Shown piece by piece: positions 1 through 8,734 of a DNA stretch of 64,000 nucleotides (position 1 is the first letter of the stretch; each line of letters opens with the position of its first letter). Both the position numbers and the translations under genes were made by a program. Under the pieces are notes generated by a model. That model was not told the origin of the DNA. It saw only the letters and a program-made list of their open reading frames with translations, and did not search any database. Origin of the DNA: Gemmatimonadota bacterium. GTDB lineage: Bacteria; JAAXHH01. Where the stretch lies: the NCBI GenBank assembly GCA_009838645.1, contig VXRC01000035.1, positions 1 through 64,000 on the forward strand, read 5' to 3'.

Positions 1-864
1 AAGAGACCGCCCCCGGGGCCGCCCGCCCCACCCTCACCACCCGGATCGTCCGGAGCCCCTGGGTCGTCAGGAGCGACCGCGCCGCCCGGTCACGACTGCG
101 CGTCGTGCGCGCTGCAGGAAAACCTGGTGCAGATGGGCGTTACACTGGACCGATGGGACTATGTCATCGCCCTGGCGGGGAACCCGAACGTGGGAAAGAG
201 CACGGTCTTCAACGCCTTGACCGGACTGAAGCAGCATACGGGGAACTGGCCCGGGAAGACGGTGAACCGGGCCGAAGGCGGCTTCGAGTTCAACGGCAGC
301 AGGTACAAGATGATCGACCTGCCCGGCACGTATTCCCTGCTGTCGGCGTCCATCGACGAGGAGATCGCCCGGGACTTCATCCTCTTCGGACGCCCCGACT
401 GTACGTTGATCGTCGTCGACGCCACCATGCTCGAGCGCAATCTCAACCTCGTGCTCCAGGTGCTGGAGATCACGGAAAGAGCGGTGGTCTGCCTGAACCT
501 GATGGACGAGGCCGCGCGCAAGGGGATCTCGGTGGATCACCGTTCGCTCTCCCGGGAACTGGGCGTGCCGGTCGTGCCCGTGTCGGCCCGGAAGAAGGAA
601 GGACTGGGCCTTTTGATGCGCACGGTCGCCGACGTGATCCAGGGCGAGATCAAGAACGCGCCGCGGCGCATAACGGGCAACGACGAACTCGACCGGACGG
701 TGGATTCAATCACGGGCATGCTTCAAGCATCCTATCCGGACCTGCCGAACCCCCGCTGGATCGCCTTCAGGCTGCTCGACGGCGACTACCGGGTGCGCCG
801 GGCCCTGGAAACGGGCGAATTCAGCCGGATGGGCATCCAGGCCGGTGCAATGGACGGGAAATGA
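1..864 (+). CDS. feoB: Ferrous iron transport protein B, GTPase part (5' end outside window)
   Basis: This is the cytosolic G-protein module of the Fe(II) transporter FeoB. The G motifs are visible: GNPNVGKST (G1), DLPGTYSL (G3), NLMD (G4) and a VSA motif (G5), followed by a helical bundle. The frame is open to the window edge. The first ATG is at 127, but the residues before it ([14 protein letters not shown]) look like the Cys-containing N-terminus of one FeoB subgroup, so the real start lies upstream, after a Gly/Pro/Ser-rich stretch. The frame stops at 864, before any membrane segment. The permease is encoded by the next gene, 4 nt downstream, so FeoB is split here. I am confident of the family and unsure of the start. 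Confidence 0.9.
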   Translation, partial: KRPPPGPPAPPSPPGSSGAPGSSGATAPPGHDCASCALQENLVQMGVTLDRWDYVIALAGNPNVGKSTVFNALTGLKQHTGNWPGKTVNRAEGGFEFNGSRYKMIDLPGTYSLLSASIDEEIARDFILFGRPDCTLIVVDATMLERNLNLVLQVLEITERAVVCLNLMDEAARKGISVDHRSLSRELGVPVVPVSARKKEGLGLLMRTVADVIQGEIKNAPRRITGNDELDRTVDSITGMLQASYPDLPNPRWIAFRLLDGDYRVRRALETGEFSRMGIQAGAMDGK

Positions 865-868
865 AATC

Positions 869-2287
869 ATGAGCGAGACTTCGACAAAAACCACGGCCGG
901 CGAGGACATTCTCGGACGGGTCGAGGAGTTGCAACGAGGCCTGGATGGATCGTACCGGGATGAAATCGTCGAGGCCATCTACCAGGATGCCGAGGCCATC
1001 ACCCGGAAGGTGGTCCGCACCGACGAAACGGCCTCCTATCCCTGGGACCAGAAGCTGGACCGCATCGTGACCTCGAGGATCTGGGGCCTGCCGTTCATGG
1101 CCCTGCTCCTGGGTGTCGTCTTCTGGGTCACCATATCGGGCGCCAACGTGCCCTCCTCCATGTTGGCCGAAGGACTGTTCTGGCTGGGTGCGCGCGGCGT
1201 CGAGTTTTTCGATTGGTTGGGCATGCCCTGGTGGGTCACCGGGTTCATCTGGCACGGCGTATACCGGGGGCTGGCCTGGGTGATCGCCGTCATGCTGCCG
1301 CCCATGGCGATCTTCTTTCCCATATTCACCATACTGGAAGACCTGGGATACCTCCCCCGCGTGGCCTTCAACGTCGACGCCCTGTTCAAAAAGGCGGGCG
1401 CCCACGGCAAGCAGGCCCTCACCATGAGCATGGGACTGGGCTGCAACGCGGCCGGGGTCGTGGCCTGCCGTGTCATCGATTCGCCCCGGGAGCGGCTGAT
1501 CGCCATCCTCACCAACAACTTCATGCCCTGCAACGGTCGGTGGCCCACGCTGATCATACTCGCGACCCTGTTCGTGGCGGCGGCCTTCCCGCCGGCCTTC
1601 GCGGCCATGGCCGCGGCGGGCTCCCTGGTCCTCATCGTCCTGATCGGCGCCGCGACGACCCTGCTGGTGTCGGCCGTACTGTCCCGGTCCTTCCTCAGGG
1701 GCGAAGCCAGCAGCTTCACGCTGGAACTCCCGCCCTACCGGCGTCCCAGCATCCTGCGCGTGCTCTACACCTCGCTGATCGACCGGACGATCTTCGTATT
1801 GTGGCGGGCGGTGGTCATGGCCGTGCCGGCGGGCGGCGTGATCTGGCTGCTGAGCAACATCCACGCCGGGGGACAGAGCCTGACGGTCTGGGTCTCGCAG
1901 TGGCTGGAACCCGTGGGACGGGCCATCGGTCTCGACGGCGTGATCCTGCTGGCCTACATCATCGCCATACCCGCCAACGAAATCGTGGTCCCGACCATCA
2001 TCATGGCCTATACCGGCGCGGGCATGATGATCGAACTGGACACGATGGCGGAACTGCAGCATCTCCTGGTGAACCAGCAGGGATGGACGCTCCTCACCGC
2101 CGTCTGCCTGATGCTCTTCTCCCTGCTGCACAACCCCTGTTCGACCACCATGTGGACGGTCTACCGGGAAACCAGGAGCGTGAAGTGGACCGTGGTGAGC
2201 GGCCTCATGCCCCTGGCCATCGCCTTCCTCCTGCTCTTCATCGTCGCCCAGACCGCCTACTGGATCATGGGGCTGGCGGGATGGTGA
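869..2287 (+). CDS. feoB: Ferrous iron transport protein B, membrane permease part
   Basis: This is the inner-membrane Fe(II) channel half of FeoB, made as a separate polypeptide of about 472 residues. It has many hydrophobic helices, a Gate-like motif with cysteine ([18 protein letters not shown]), then [13 protein letters not shown], and a second gate-like segment near [16 protein letters not shown]. The ATG at 869 follows the stop of the GTPase gene by 4 nt; a GTG at 845 in the same frame would overlap it. The tight coupling suggests the two products form one transporter. The 3' end overlaps the convergent cysNC gene by 23 nt. The family is clear from the motifs; the exact start is inferred. 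Confidence 0.9.
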   Translation: MSETSTKTTAGEDILGRVEELQRGLDGSYRDEIVEAIYQDAEAITRKVVRTDETASYPWDQKLDRIVTSRIWGLPFMALLLGVVFWVTISGANVPSSMLAEGLFWLGARGVEFFDWLGMPWWVTGFIWHGVYRGLAWVIAVMLPPMAIFFPIFTILEDLGYLPRVAFNVDALFKKAGAHGKQALTMSMGLGCNAAGVVACRVIDSPRERLIAILTNNFMPCNGRWPTLIILATLFVAAAFPPAFAAMAAAGSLVLIVLIGAATTLLVSAVLSRSFLRGEASSFTLELPPYRRPSILRVLYTSLIDRTIFVLWRAVVMAVPAGGVIWLLSNIHAGGQSLTVWVSQWLEPVGRAIGLDGVILLAYIIAIPANEIVVPTIIMAYTGAGMMIELDTMAELQHLLVNQQGWTLLTAVCLMLFSLLHNPCSTTMWTVYRETRSVKWTVVSGLMPLAIAFLLLFIVAQTAYWIMGLAGW

Positions 2288-4187
2288 GCAGGTAGCCTTT
2301 CTCCTTCAACACCGCTACGACGCGTGAAACGGAACGGTCCACCGGGTCGGTCTCGGACGCGACCTTCACCGCCGGGTCAAGCGGCCTTTCGTAGGGGTAG
2401 TCCACGCCGGCGAGATTGCGCAGCAGACCCCGGTCCGATTTGACGTAACAGCCCGTGGTATCGTGCTTCCGGCACCAGTCCAGCGATGCGTCGACGAAGA
2501 CTTCTACGTACCGGTCGGCTCCGATCCGCTCGGCCACCTGGCGGCGACCTTCTTCGCTCGGCGAGATGAAGGAGGCGACGACGATGAGACCTGCGTCGTT
2601 GAGCACACGGGCGCACTCGGCCACGCGCCGCAGGTTCTCGGCCTGGTCTGCCGCCGAGAAGCCCAGGTCCCGGCTGAGCCCGCTGCGGACGACCGAACTG
2701 TCCAGCACCACCACCGAGTATCCCTCCTCGTACAGCGCCGCCTCGAGTCCGAAAGTGACGGCCGACTTGCCCGATCCCACCAGTCCCGTGATCCAGATCG
2801 TGCAGGGCTTCTGCCCATAACGCGCAATCCGCCGGTCCGGGTCCACCAGGCTGGACCGCTTCGACGTGGAGGCCCGGGGCTTGGAACCGGCGTCCACGTC
2901 CATGGGCACGCGGTCTTCCGGCAGCCGGTCGATGATCATGCCCGCAGCCACGGTATGGTTGGTCAGGTAGTCCACCAGGATGAAACTCCCGGTCAGCCGG
3001 TTGTTCTGGTACGCGTCGTGGAAGAGGGGCCGGTTCGAGGTCAGGGCCACGCGGCCGATATCGTTCAGCGTAAGACGTGAAACATCGACTTTGTGCAGCG
3101 TATCGACGTCGATCCGGTAGTCGACGTGATCGATGCTCACGCGTGCGGACTGCGTGGTCTGCTTGATCAGGTAGTGACGGGACGGCTCCATGGGCACCTC
3201 GCCCATCCAGACCATCATGGCTTCGAACCGTCGGTCCACGTGGGGCAGGTTCTTCGGATGGACGATCATGTCGCCCCGGCTTATGTCCACCTCGTCCTCC
3301 AGCTGCAGCGAAACGGACATGGGCGGATAGGCCTCATCGAGGTCGCCGTCGAAACTGGACACGGACTTCACCCGCGTCCGGTTCTGCCCGGGCAGGACCA
3401 GCACTTCATCCCCGGGCCGGACCACGCCGGACAGCACCGAACCCGCGTAGTACCGCGCGTTCTGATGAGGGCGGATGACGTACTGCACGGGGAAGCGCAG
3501 GTCCACCAGGTTGCGGTCGGTCAGGAACTGCACGTCCTCCAGGATATCCAGCACGGTCTGCCCGTGGTACCACGGCATGCGGCCGCTCTTCTCCACCACG
3601 TTGTCGCCGAGGAGGGCGCTTACCGGGACGAGCCGGATATCGCTCACGTTCAGCTTGGCGGCGTAGTCCAGGAAGACACGGCGGATGTCGTCGAAAACCG
3701 CTTCGCTGTAATCGACCATGTCCATCTTGTTCACGGCGACGACGAGGTGCTGGATGCCGAGCAGGGACGTGATGAAGGCGTGGCGGCGGGTCTGCGTCAG
3801 CACGCCGTTGCGCGCGTCGACGAGCACGATCGCCAGGTTGGCGCCGGACGCGCCGGTCGCCATGTTCCGCGTGTACTGTTCGTGGCCCGGGGTGTCGGCG
3901 ATGATGAACTTCCGCTTCGGCGTCGAGAAATAGCGGTAGGCCACGTCGATGGTGATGCCCTGCTCCCGCTCGGCCTTGAGGCCGTCCAGCAACAGGGCCA
4001 GATCGGGCGCTTCGTCCTTGCGGGACAACTTCCTGAGGGAGGCGAGGTGGTCCTCGTAGATGTTCTTCGAGTCGGCCAGGAGCCTGCCGATCAGCGTGGA
4101 CTTGCCGTCGTCCACGCTGCCCGCCGTACTGAAGCGCAGCAGTTCCTTTTCTTCGTTCTGGGTCAAAAAAGCCTGGATGTCGGTCAT
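2265..4187 (-). CDS. cysNC: Bifunctional sulfate adenylyltransferase subunit 1 / adenylylsulfate kinase fusion
   Basis: A CysN GTPase fused to a CysC-like domain, 640 residues. CysN stimulates formation of APS from ATP and sulfate with CysD. G motifs are GSVDDGKST (about residue 23), DTPGHEQY (about 99) and NKMD (about 154), followed by EF-Tu-like beta barrels. From about residue 460 an APS-kinase fold begins with GLVGSGKSA. In this domain the usual LDGDN(V/I)R loop reads LDSSVVR, and the usual RDxKGLYxKAR region reads [11 protein letters not shown]. The second loop aspartate is therefore lost, and the kinase domain may be weak or inactive. The gene is the last in the order cysC-cysD-cysNC and converges on feoB with an overlap. 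CysN function is firm; kinase function is doubtful. Confidence 0.93.
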   Translation of the reverse strand: MTDIQAFLTQNEEKELLRFSTAGSVDDGKSTLIGRLLADSKNIYEDHLASLRKLSRKDEAPDLALLLDGLKAEREQGITIDVAYRYFSTPKRKFIIADTPGHEQYTRNMATGASGANLAIVLVDARNGVLTQTRRHAFITSLLGIQHLVVAVNKMDMVDYSEAVFDDIRRVFLDYAAKLNVSDIRLVPVSALLGDNVVEKSGRMPWYHGQTVLDILEDVQFLTDRNLVDLRFPVQYVIRPHQNARYYAGSVLSGVVRPGDEVLVLPGQNRTRVKSVSSFDGDLDEAYPPMSVSLQLEDEVDISRGDMIVHPKNLPHVDRRFEAMMVWMGEVPMEPSRHYLIKQTTQSARVSIDHVDYRIDVDTLHKVDVSRLTLNDIGRVALTSNRPLFHDAYQNNRLTGSFILVDYLTNHTVAAGMIIDRLPEDRVPMDVDAGSKPRASTSKRSSLVDPDRRIARYGQKPCTIWITGLVGSGKSAVTFGLEAALYEEGYSVVVLDSSVVRSGLSRDLGFSAADQAENLRRVAECARVLNDAGLIVVASFISPSEEGRRQVAERIGADRYVEVFVDASLDWCRKHDTTGCYVKSDRGLLRNLAGVDYPYERPLDPAVKVASETDPVDRSVSRVVAVLKEKGYLLTIPPAP

Positions 4188-4215
4188 ATCAAGTTGCGCT
4201 GCCGGTCGAAGAGCC

Positions 4216-4295
4216 GAACCGCCGTCTCAGCGGCCGAACCGCCGTCTCAGCGGCCGATCCGCCGCTTCGGTGGCCGGACCGCCGCTTCGGTGGCC
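4216..4295. repeat. Four tandem 20-bp units between cysD and cysNC
   Basis: Units start at 4216, 4236, 4256 and 4276, and a partial fifth starts at 4296. Units 1 and 2 are identical (GAACCGCCGTCTCAGCGGCC); units 3 and 4 read GATCCGCCGCTTCGGTGGCC with one change. Each unit has complementary arms (CCGC/GCGG or CCGCC/GGTGG) that could form a small hairpin in the cysD-cysNC message. The array fills most of the 117-nt intercistronic gap. Confidence 0.9.
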
Positions 4296-4304
4296 AATCC
4301 GGCT

Positions 4305-5210
4305 TCAGAAATAGCCCTCCCGTTTCTTCAACTCCATCGACCCTTCCTGGTCGTGATCGATGATGCGTGTGGAACGTTCCGATATGCGCTCCACCATCAT
4401 TTCCTCGATGATCTCTTCGACAGATGTCGCGGTGGATCTAACGGCTCCGGTGCAGGGCGAGCAACCCAGCGTGCGGAACCGGCATATCATGGCGCGGGGG
4501 GTCTCGCCGGGCAGCACGCGGGCCTGCCCCTCCACGGGGATCAGCTGCTCCCCCCGGACCACGACCTCGCGCTCCCGGGCAAAATAAAGGGGTACGACCG
4601 GGATGTTCTCCCGGTGGATGTACATCCAGACGTCCAGCTCGGTCCAGTTGGATAGGGGGAAGACCCGGATGGACTCCTCCTGGCCGATGCGGCAGTTGTA
4701 CAGGTTCCACAGTTCGGGCCGCTGGTTCTTCGGATCCCACTGGCCGAAGCGGTCCCGGAAGGAGAAGAACCGTTCCTTGGCCCGCGATTTCTCCTCCTCG
4801 CGCCGGGCGCCGCCCAGCGCGGCGTCGAAGCGCCCTTCCCTGAGCCCGTCGAGCAGGGCCTGCGTCTTAAGCAGTCCGCAGCACCTTTGCGTGCCCAGGT
4901 CGTAGGGATTGGCGCCTTCGGCGATGGCTTCCTCGTTGCGGTGGACGATCAGGTCCGCCTCGTATTCCTCGGCCATGCGCCTTCGGAAGTCGTACATCTC
5001 CTCGAACTTGTACCCGGTGTCCACGTGCATGAGCGGGAAGGGCAGTTTCTGCGGATAGAAGGCCTTGCGCGCGAGGTGCAGCATGACCGAGGAATCCTTG
5101 CCGACCGAATACAGCATGACGGGCCGCTCGAATTCCGCGGCGACCTCGCGCATGACGTGGATGCTCTCGGCTTCGAGCTGCATCAGGTGTGAGATGGAAT
5201 AACGAGGCAT
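4305..5210 (-). CDS. cysD: Sulfate adenylyltransferase subunit 2
   Basis: CysD, the catalytic ATP sulfurylase subunit, forms APS with CysN. It has 301 residues, the usual length. The PP-loop-like motif is [18 protein letters not shown] near residue 35. Also visible are [16 protein letters not shown], the [12 protein letters not shown] segment, and the conserved C-terminal GCSPCTGA(V)RS region. The ATG at 5210 lies 8 nt after the stop of the upstream APS kinase gene, so translation is probably coupled. A 117-nt gap with 20-bp repeats separates it from its partner cysNC. Identification is secure. Confidence 0.96.
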   Translation of the reverse strand: MPRYSISHLMQLEAESIHVMREVAAEFERPVMLYSVGKDSSVMLHLARKAFYPQKLPFPLMHVDTGYKFEEMYDFRRRMAEEYEADLIVHRNEEAIAEGANPYDLGTQRCCGLLKTQALLDGLREGRFDAALGGARREEEKSRAKERFFSFRDRFGQWDPKNQRPELWNLYNCRIGQEESIRVFPLSNWTELDVWMYIHRENIPVVPLYFAREREVVVRGEQLIPVEGQARVLPGETPRAMICRFRTLGCSPCTGAVRSTATSVEEIIEEMMVERISERSTRIIDHDQEGSMELKKREGYF

Positions 5211-5218
5211 GAAAGGAT

Positions 5219-5836
5219 CTACAGACAGGGTGCGATGTGGTCCATGACCATCTTCTCGGATTCCGCGGCCGTCAGCCGCGAGGTGTCGATGCGCAATTCC
5301 GGTGATTCCGGTGCTTCGTAGGGATCGTCAAGTCCGGTAAACCCGCTGATCTCGCCCCGCCTCGACCTGGCGTACAGTCCCTTTACGTCCCGGGACTCGC
5401 ACACTGCCAGGGGCGTGGACAGGTGCACTTCGATGAAACGCACGCAGCGCTGCCGTACTTCCTCCCGGGCTTCCCGGTAAGGCGAAATGAGCGACACGAT
5501 CGTGCAGATGCCGTTTCGCTCGAGGACCGATGCCAGGTAGCCGACGCGGGCGATGTGGGCCATGCGACCGGGTCTGTCGAACCCCGTGCCGGGAAAAACG
5601 GCCCGGATTTCATCTCCGTCCAGCCGTTCCGCCTTGATCCCGCCCTCAAGCAGGCGTCGGTGGATCCGGTCCGCGATCGTGCTCTTTCCCGATCCGGACA
5701 ACCCGGTGAACCACAGGACAAAGGGTTTCTTCGCTTCGCGCGGTCTGTCCCCCACGCCTCGTCTCCCGCGTTGCCTCCGCCAGGTCGGCGGGCCGTCGAT
5801 CAATCTGGGTCGCCTGGTCCACCTGGTTACCCCCAT
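5219..5836 (-). CDS. cysC: Adenylylsulfate kinase (free-standing)
   Basis: This enzyme phosphorylates APS to PAPS. It shows an intact Walker A (GLSGSGKST, about residues 43-51), the RLDGDEIR loop, [12 protein letters not shown], and [20 protein letters not shown] followed by DDPYEAPE. The catalytic features missing from the CysC domain of the neighbouring fusion are therefore present here. The first 27 residues are Arg-rich and unlike the family, so the start may instead be the GTG at 5755, which follows a GGGAG and gives [10 protein letters not shown]. The gene leads the operon cysC-cysD-cysNC, with a promoter at 5874-5902. No PAPS reductase is visible, so PAPS may serve sulfation. Confidence 0.93.
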   Translation of the reverse strand: MGVTRWTRRPRLIDGPPTWRRQRGRRGVGDRPREAKKPFVLWFTGLSGSGKSTIADRIHRRLLEGGIKAERLDGDEIRAVFPGTGFDRPGRMAHIARVGYLASVLERNGICTIVSLISPYREAREEVRQRCVRFIEVHLSTPLAVCESRDVKGLYARSRRGEISGFTGLDDPYEAPESPELRIDTSRLTAAESEKMVMDHIAPCL

Positions 5837-5873
5837 CTGTCGCCACCCAGTGCATTCCGTCTACGGCGCATAC

Positions 5874-5902
5874 CATATAATGCAGCCGCGAACGAATTGC
5901 AA
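5874..5902 (-). promoter_or_regulatory. Sigma-70-type promoter of the cysC-cysD-cysNC operon
   Basis: On the minus strand TTGCAA (5902-5897) is followed after 17 bp by TATATG (5879-5874). The start would be near 5867, about 30 nt before the longest cysC ORF. The region is AT-rich compared with its surroundings. Confidence 0.55.
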
Positions 5903-6061
5903 CATATATATGAATTGGGCCGCAAGGGTTTATTTCGCGGGCTGTCCAACCATGAAATGCCTTGACGGAAACGGCGGATGTTCCGAGTTTCTTCTGTGTT
6001 CGACGTCCGTCCGGTTAGGCGCATGACAGGGATCGCCGCCATCGCCCGGCAGGAGGTTTTC

Positions 6062-7522
6062 TTGCGATCAGCCATGGCCATGCTCGTGTTTGTATTCGTC
6101 TCCGCGGCGCTGGTATCGAGTTGCGCCTCAGCGCCGAAGCCGCAGCATCCGTCCCTGGAAACCCCCGTACCCCTCCAGTGGACCGCCGCGCCGTCGGAAG
6201 GCGGTATCATCGATGAGCGCTGGTGGTCGGATTTCAGCGACTCCCGGCTGGACGGGCTCATCGACGAAGCCCTCTCCCGCAATTTCGAACTCAAGTCGGT
6301 CACCGGCCGAATGCAGGCCGCGCGGGCCCAGGCACGGATCGTAGGCGCCCCCCTGCTGCCCCAGGTCAGCCTGGATTTCAACCGTACCAGGACACGCCGG
6401 AATTTCATCGGATTCCCGATCCCCGGCGGGAACGGCGGTGTGCTGAAGACGACGTCGACGAACTACGGCGTATCGACGAATATCAACTGGGAGATCGACC
6501 TGTGGGGCCGGCTGAGCGATGACAAGGCGGCCGCGCTGGCGGATCTGCAGGGTACGCAGGCAGACCTCTATGGCGTCCGGTCGTCCGTGGCCGGTCAGAC
6601 CGCCAAGGCGTGGTTCGCCGCCATAGAAGCCCGCCGCCAACTCGATCTGGCCCGGGCGACGAGAGATAATTTCAGCGAGGTGAACGAACGGATCGAGAAC
6701 CGGTACGCGCGCGGACTCAGACCCGCCCTCGACCTCCGCCTTTCGCTGGCCAACGTGGCTGCGGCCGAGGCCGTCGTCCTCCAGCGGATGCAGGCCTTCG
6801 ACGGCGTCGTCCGGCAGCTCGAGATCCTGCTCGGGAGGTATCCTTCGGCCGAACTCGCCATCGCTTCAGACCTACCCCCCGTACCCTCGACCGTGCCGGC
6901 CGGACTGCCCGCCGATCTCATCGCGCGCCGGCCGGACCTGATGCTGGCCGAGCGGCAACTCGCCGCGGCCGGCGCCCGTATCGGCGTAGCGAAGAAGGCG
7001 CGGTACCCGGCCATACGCCTGACCGGTTCGGGCGGGACGTCCACCGCCGCGCTGACCGACCTCCTCGATGGCGATTTTATCGTCTGGAGCCTCGTGTCCA
7101 GTCTGCTGCAACCGCTGTTCCAGGGTGGACGGCTCAGTGCGGGCGTGGACCTGGCGGAGGCCAACAGGGACCAGGTCCTGGCAAACTTCGCGGACCGGGC
7201 CCTGCGCGCCTACGGGGAGGTGGAAACCGCCCTGGCGGCGGACGGGCTTCTCCGGCGGCGCGAAGCCGCGCTCCTGGAAGCGACGACGCAGGCGGCGGCC
7301 GCCCGTGAACTGGCGGAATCGCGTTACCACGGCGGACTGAGCGACGTGATCACCATGCTGGACGCCCAGCGGCGGGCCTTCGATTCCGAGGGACAGTACC
7401 TGGCCGTGCGGCGTCAACGGCTGGACGCCCGGGTAGACCTCTACCTGGCGCTGGGCGGCGGATTCGAACGAATGGCAACGGAGACCGCCGATATAAAAGA
7501 TATAGGTGATTTACAGGAGTAG
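6062..7522 (+). CDS. RND efflux outer-membrane lipoprotein (NodT/OprM family)
   Basis: The outer-membrane channel of a tripartite drug or metal efflux pump. A TTG start at 6062 sits 5 nt after AGGAGG (6051-6056). It gives a short basic N-terminus, a hydrophobic segment (MLVFVFVSAALVSSC) and a lipobox cysteine. In-frame ATGs at 5978 and 6023 are possible but would put an odd extension before the signal peptide. The mature part starts with the typical WWSDFSDSRLDGLIDEAL and contains the repeated TolC-like segments, including IARRPDLMLAERQLAAAGARIGVA described here only by its ends: IARRPD and RIGVAKKARYP. It is first in the operon, with the membrane fusion protein and pump following. Confidence 0.9.
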   Translation: MRSAMAMLVFVFVSAALVSSCASAPKPQHPSLETPVPLQWTAAPSEGGIIDERWWSDFSDSRLDGLIDEALSRNFELKSVTGRMQAARAQARIVGAPLLPQVSLDFNRTRTRRNFIGFPIPGGNGGVLKTTSTNYGVSTNINWEIDLWGRLSDDKAAALADLQGTQADLYGVRSSVAGQTAKAWFAAIEARRQLDLARATRDNFSEVNERIENRYARGLRPALDLRLSLANVAAAEAVVLQRMQAFDGVVRQLEILLGRYPSAELAIASDLPPVPSTVPAGLPADLIARRPDLMLAERQLAAAGARIGVAKKARYPAIRLTGSGGTSTAALTDLLDGDFIVWSLVSSLLQPLFQGGRLSAGVDLAEANRDQVLANFADRALRAYGEVETALAADGLLRRREAALLEATTQAAAARELAESRYHGGLSDVITMLDAQRRAFDSEGQYLAVRRQRLDARVDLYLALGGGFERMATETADIKDIGDLQE

Positions 7523-7525
7523 AGG

Positions 7526-8734
7526 ATGAACAAGTGGCTTAGAATATCCCTTCCGCTGGCCATTGTCGCGGGATCGGTGCTGATCATGGTCTTCCTGGTC
7601 CGTAGCCGGCCCGTGGTGGAAAGCAGGATGCCGGACGTCCCGCCTCCGCTGGTTCGCACGGCCGTCGCGACGCTGGACACGGTCCGGCTCACGGTACGGT
7701 CCCAGGGCGCGGTGATGCCCAGGACCGAGAGCGCGCTTTCGGCCGAGACGGACGGTCAGATCGTCTTCGTATCTCCTTCTTTCGTTCCCGGCGGGTTCTT
7801 CGAAAGAGACGAGTTGCTGGTGCGCCTCGACCCGCGCGACGCGGAACTGGCGGTCACGCGTGCCGCCGCGGATACGGCCCGGTTCGCCACCGCGCTGCAG
7901 ATCGAGCAAGAGGAAGCCCGCCTCGCCGAGGACGAATGGCGCCGGCTGGGATCGGGCGCACCCATGCCGCTTGTCCTGAGAGAACCTCAACTGGCCCAGG
8001 CCCGGGCCAACCTGGAAGCGTCCGTCGCGGCGCTTCAGCAGGCGAAGCTCAACCTGGAACGAACGGAGATCCGCGCGCCGTACGCCGGCAGGGTAAGGAA
8101 GAAGAATGTGGACGTGGGCCAGTTCCTCCGGCGTGGCGAAGCGTTGGCGACCATCTACGCCATCAACTACGCCGAGATACGGCTGCCCATTCCCGATGAA
8201 GAACTGGCATTCTTCGACACGCCCATGCAGTTCCGCGGCGAGATGGCCCGCGCCGCGGGGCCCCCGGTCGTGATCAGCGCCGAATTCGCCGGCCGCCTGC
8301 ACCGGTGGGACGGCACGGTGGTCCGCATGGAAGGCGAGATCGACCCCATGAGCCGGATGGTCTACGCGGTGGCCAGAATCCAGAATCCTTACGGACGGGG
8401 CGCGAATCCCGACCGGCCGCCCCTGGGCATCGGCATGTTCATCGAGGCCGAGATCCTGGGCAAGCGCTATCCCGATGTGGCGGTATTGCCCCGGACGGCC
8501 ATGCATGGCGAGAACCGGATCGCCGTCATCGATGACGAAAACCGGCTTCGGTTTCGGCGCGTCGAGATCCTCAGGATAGCGTCCGACCAGGTTTACATCC
8601 AAAGCGGGATCGAGGCCGGCGAACGCGTCTGCCTGTCCGCTCTGGAAACCCAGGTGGACGGCATGGAAGTGCGGGTACTCGAATCGAGTTCGTCCGGAGC
8701 CGTCGTACAGGATGAGGAAGGCACGGGCAGATGA
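7526..8734 (+). CDS. RND efflux periplasmic adaptor (membrane fusion protein, HlyD family)
   Basis: The adaptor joins the inner-membrane pump to the outer-membrane channel. It has 402 residues. An N-terminal membrane anchor (LPLAIVAGSVLIMVFLVRS) is followed by a lipoyl half-motif, a coiled-coil hairpin (about residues 100-190, rich in Ala/Glu/Leu), the second lipoyl half ending near ERTEIRAPYAGRVRKKNVDV, and beta-barrel segments. A strong ribosome site (AGGAGTAGAGG) lies before the ATG. The gene starts 3 nt after the channel gene stop and overlaps the pump gene by 4 nt (ATGA), so the three proteins are made together. The substrate cannot be read from the sequence. Confidence 0.93.
   Translation: MNKWLRISLPLAIVAGSVLIMVFLVRSRPVVESRMPDVPPPLVRTAVATLDTVRLTVRSQGAVMPRTESALSAETDGQIVFVSPSFVPGGFFERDELLVRLDPRDAELAVTRAAADTARFATALQIEQEEARLAEDEWRRLGSGAPMPLVLREPQLAQARANLEASVAALQQAKLNLERTEIRAPYAGRVRKKNVDVGQFLRRGEALATIYAINYAEIRLPIPDEELAFFDTPMQFRGEMARAAGPPVVISAEFAGRLHRWDGTVVRMEGEIDPMSRMVYAVARIQNPYGRGANPDRPPLGIGMFIEAEILGKRYPDVAVLPRTAMHGENRIAVIDDENRLRFRRVEILRIASDQVYIQSGIEAGERVCLSALETQVDGMEVRVLESSSSGAVVQDEEGTGR

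Noticed and set aside
845-870. FeoB as one recoded polypeptide
   Set aside because: The second gene has its own ATG at 869 and the two halves are separate domains, so a simple split is enough.
821-2131. A 436-residue minus-strand ORF
   Set aside because: It is a shadow of the FeoB permease gene, with His/Gln/Gly-rich content and no family match.
5827-6408. 193-residue minus-strand ORF
   Set aside because: Overlaps the efflux channel gene and promoter region; composition is a shadow of it.
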